Shown in pieces: positions 60,851 to 64,000 of a stretch of DNA of 64,000 nucleotides. The DNA comes from Adiantum capillus-veneris (taxonomy: Eukaryota; Streptophyta; Polypodiopsida; Polypodiales; Pteridaceae). The stretch is from contig CM043960.1 of the NCBI GenBank assembly GCA_014529385.2, forward strand, positions 39,671,281 to 39,735,280, written 5' to 3'. Position 1 is the stretch's first letter. Each line of letters begins with the position of its first letter. The notes under the pieces were generated by a model that saw nothing but the letters and a program-made list of their open reading frames with translations, made no database searches and was not told the origin of the DNA. The position numbers and the translations under genes were made by a program.

Positions 60851-61260
60851 TATAAAGTGCATGCAACACTACCTAGATCAACATAATGTCAATCGAGGAC
60901 ACAGATGACATGATAGGCGCATGGAGGCAATTTCTTTAGCTTGTCAGGTTGAGACCATCCCACACATACAACACTCCGGAAGGCCTACTAAACCAAAATC
61001 AAGAATCTCACCGCTCTCAACTACACCACCCAACCCACATACACACAAACGGAAGGAAACTCACCAAACCATACCAAAATTGTACGAAACTTAAGGAACA
61101 CCATCCCCTCACTAGGATACACCTGTCCCAAATCCTCTACACTCAAAACCCTCACTCTAGACCCATCTGCGAAAAACACGTACGAAAAAAGAGCCAAATT
61201 TCAGAAGTGCCCGAAACTAAAGTCTATGAGTACCTGTGTGTAGCTTAGGTCAGCACGATT
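60851..61260. other. No gene seen
   Basis: ORF 60949-61248 (+) is Thr/His/Asn-rich from CA-rich sequence and has no domain. Confidence 0.3.
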
Positions 61261-61299
61261 CTAATGACTACTTACACACTAAAAACAGACATTGATTGA

Positions 61300-61775
61300 T
61301 ATTCTTACAACCACAAATAGCTCATAGATGCATGAGCGTGTGTTCTCGGTTCCACAAGGAATGCTTGGCGTTGTTGCCTAGCTCTTTCCGAGCCTATCGT
61401 GATGATGCAATCAAATCTCCAATGCGATGAGTGAGCAGAGAGTAGCACCAGGGATGAAGCTCACACTCTCTCTCTTTCTCTCTCACGCACAGTCGACGAC
61501 AGCTGAAAACTTAGATTATGATAAAGTTCTCCTTACAAAATGACCTAGGTACCTTATATATTAAGGCTACCATAGGTTAAACCAAAAATAGAGTTCAAGG
61601 TGTCAAATGGATTTGTATTTACAATCTGGAAGTGCCATTGCACCACCCCGACTTCTGCAACTATACTAGCTACTCATTACAAATGATGTTTTTAACCATA
61701 ATCCGCATCATTCCATAACACGCAAAAAATAAGGCTTTGTTGAGTTATGTCCTATTGTTGACCCATGGGTCAACA
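61300..61775 (-). repeat. Minus-strand LTR with a perfect terminal palindrome
   Basis: On minus, GAATTCAAAGGGGGGAG (61776-61792, purine tract) precedes TGTTGACCCATGGGTCAACA at 61775-61756, a perfect 20 bp palindrome. A TATA box (AATATATAAGGTACC) lies at ~61548-61562. CT-rich sequence (61470-61490) and a likely leader follow. The far end near 61300 is a guess. Confidence 0.5.
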
Positions 61776-61792
61776 CTCCCCCCTTTGAATTC

Positions 61793-63629
61793 GTGTCATC
61801 CCTGACATGACATGGTTGTCAATGTCAGTGCGGTCTTTGTTGTTGTTCTTGCTTTTTTTGGTGCACTGCTTGTACATTGTCTTTTGGATGCCTCTGTAAA
61901 TTCCTTATTGGAATCTCCTTTAATGTTTAGTGCTTGTCCTTCAAGAATGACTTACAGCTCTAAGTCTTCATTTGTCTACCTTTTGTGTCTACTCTTCTTC
62001 ATTGGTGATTCCTGTAATCCTGCATCAAGGTGATCAAAGTCGCATTTGCCACTATTAGCTTTTGTGTGCTTTGTAAATAATCATACATGACTTAATTAAA
62101 GTCTGACAAATTTCAGTTAATTCCCCAATTTAGTAACTTGCTTCAAAAGGGCTTTATCCAACATCATTCGCGATAGATGATCATTTATGAGCTATCATTG
62201 TCCCCAAAACTCATATACATGATGTACATGGTATGTAGATGGCTATCATGGCTTCAGATTTGAAAAAAATGTATCTTTGGCTAGGGGTTTGACATTTATA
62301 AAAAAAAATAACCCTTAGCTAGGATTTGCTATTCATAGCCAACTGACAAAGTTTGGCTCGATTTAAACTTGTATTTGGCTTTCTAAGCTCACTTTTTGGA
62401 TTTCAGTCTCAAGAATGACTGATGGGCATCTCTGGAACCTTCTGGCTATCAAACACATGTAGAACCAATGATGATGACCAGAATTTGGCTTGATCCCTGG
62501 TTGCTCCTGCAAAAATCTATCACGATAGATGATTGAATTGTCATTTTTTCCCCTTGTGTTCTTGGCAGTACTATTAGTCCCATTTATTTGTTAGGCTTCA
62601 TTAAGTCACATACAAGATTGAAGATTTACAGTATAAAGATCTACTTCTTGTACACGGCCTTGTAGTTCATGAAGTGTCTGATAGGCAACTTTACAATTGA
62701 TGGGTGCTTTTCTTTAGTCGTATCACCAACTCCCTTTGTCCTTGTAGTCCATCTTGAAGCTTTATGACCATTCTCATTCAATTTTGGCATGATATTGTTG
62801 TCGAAGATTGATCACCATTCTTTTCTTACCTCTGACACATAACCCATTGTGCAAGTGGCTTTCGAGGCATACCTCGTGAAGTTTTGTCATTTTCTTGTAC
62901 CTTCTTTTCTTTGTACTGCTCAGGCATCTCTTCAGTCTTTCCTTCATCTCAATTTTGGAATTTTTTTGTTTAAAACAAAAAAAGAAAATCTCAAAAAATA
63001 ACTAAATAAAACCTAAAATCGACTCAACAAAAAGCAAAATCATCCAAATAGAGTTCTAAATGCTATGTACATTGTACACATGTCCCTAGGGCTCATAAAT
63101 GACTCTTCTCTCCGTACTCCTCTTGTAACGCTATTATGAGGACATATACTCAGAATTTTGTCAAAAAATTATCACTATGAAACGCAAAAAATCAATACAA
63201 CTCACAAAACATTGCCCTCTAATATTCATAATACTACGTCCGTATTTAGAATGCCTCCCCCCCTCCTATTTTGAGTCCTCCTTGACGACATGGTATCACC
63301 AAGGGTATGTGTTGTTCTTGGGCAATTAAAATTGTGCCTATGCAGGCCTTGTAAGGTAGCCCTATTATGCATACAGTGAATGCATGGAAAAAAATTATGA
63401 TGTGCAAGATGTTGGTATAAGCGATTCGCTTACTGGCATTTGTTGGCGAGGCTTCCTATTCTAAGCAAATGTGATGATCTTTGAAGCTCCTGTGTCCTTT
63501 GCTTGATTGAAGGTTGTAGAGACTTTTTGAAGGCTTACTTATCTATTTGATGCTTTTGTGGAATCCATTTTAGCCTTGTTGTTGGTTTTTGCTATGGGTT
63601 CTGGCTTGAATTGAGCGACTTTGACTCTT
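61793..63629. other. Interior of the minus-strand element, no recognisable pol
   Basis: No RT, integrase or RNase H motif seen upstream of the purine tract on minus, so the element is either non-autonomous or interrupted. Contains two ATCGCGAT/ATCACGAT-centred inverted repeats (62163-62182 and 62515-62530). Confidence 0.35.
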
Positions 63630-63990
63630 TTAATTGTATTGTAATTGTAGGAGGAATTGAAAGAATTCAAGCGGTGGTGCAGTGACATTTGTTTTATCGG
63701 TTTCCTTTGGGACCCACTTCTTTGTGCTTACTGGTTGTTTTGTTGATACTACTCGTTTGGGAACCCATACTTGTCCTTGCTTCGTTTGTGTTTGAAGAGA
63801 CTTCTTTGAGATCCACCTTGTCTTTGTGTGAGTCTTCAGTAGTCTTTGCTTCAGCTCTTGTACTCTTGGTTGAAGACGAGATTCAAACTTTGGGAGTTGA
63901 TACTTTAAGCATTTTGGAATCCAAATAAACTCCTGATCTCTTTGTGCTTGAATCAACTTCTTTGGAACCCAAATCTAATTTGTGAAAGCT
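63630..63990 (-). pseudogene. WVPK-repeat ORF (minus), open toward the right edge
   Basis: A 108-codon frame, extendable upstream on minus to ~63975, with five W-[VI]-[PS]-K motifs: IWVPK, IWIPK, RWISK, VWVPK, KWVPK. Spacing is irregular, with Lys/Gln/Thr linkers. The same motif occurs twice after the retropepsin-like ORF at 27.85 kb. WVPK-type repeats are known between gag and protease in some plant copia polyproteins, so this may be the gag-PR spacer of the minus-strand element whose LTR lies at 61.3-61.78 kb. No enzymatic domain. Confidence 0.4.
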
Positions 63991-64000
63991 TACGATTTTG

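Overview
This 64 kb window looks like intergenic DNA from a large, repeat-rich land-plant nuclear genome. No intact host gene, rRNA, tRNA or CRISPR array was recognised. Nearly everything interpretable is transposable-element sequence: Ty3/gypsy elements of Tat/Ogre type (tRNA-Arg-like primer site, gag with several Cys/His motifs, PR-RT-RH-IN order), Ty1/copia fragments and a Helentron-type Helitron, mixed with long CT, CA and poly-C tracts. The Helentron, the giant elements and the microsatellite load make a fern or other non-angiosperm plausible, but that is a weak inference. Most coding regions carry stops and frameshifts, so they are annotated as pseudogenes.

Layout, left part (1-34.7 kb): a nested stack between two copies of one LTR (1-488 partial; 33810-34664). 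Left to right it holds a leader with a palindrome-phased ~280 bp tandem array, a decayed gag and a first pol copy (A, to about 7965). Next comes a 13.45 kb nested element (8541-21994) with ~970 bp LTRs and a 9.9 kb interior without pol (LARD-like). Its 3' LTR is itself split by a 1653 bp solo LTR with a 5 bp target duplication. A second pol copy (B, 21995-27191) follows, then an unusual post-integrase retropepsin-like ORF, a second palindrome-phased array, a long accessory coiled-coil ORF (30618-33663), a polypurine tract and the 3' LTR.

Middle part (34.7-52 kb): a (TC)n tract, a three-copy tandem repeat, a copia gag-PR-IN fragment on + (39.5-41.5 kb) facing a copia RT-RH fragment on - (43.2-41.6 kb), the 3' end of a second element with the same kind of accessory ORF on - (48.1-44.8 kb), and a copia pol on - (51.8-48.1 kb).

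Right part (52-64 kb): gene-like exons with a weak RPA/OB-fold resemblance, a broken Helentron (DUF6570-like region, HUH/Y2 Rep, Pif1-type helicase, C-terminal EEP endonuclease), a poly-C/poly-A tract, a small copia remnant, a minus-strand LTR with a perfect 20 bp terminal palindrome, and an ORF of repeated W-V-P-K motifs open at the right edge.

The most unusual theme is the Tat/Ogre-like family. It has AT-rich palindromes phased every ~280 bp before both gag and the accessory ORF, a duplicated integrase zinc-binding module, a second protease-like domain after integrase, and a splice-acceptor-like site just before the accessory ORF start. Homologies are from reading by eye; no database search was run.
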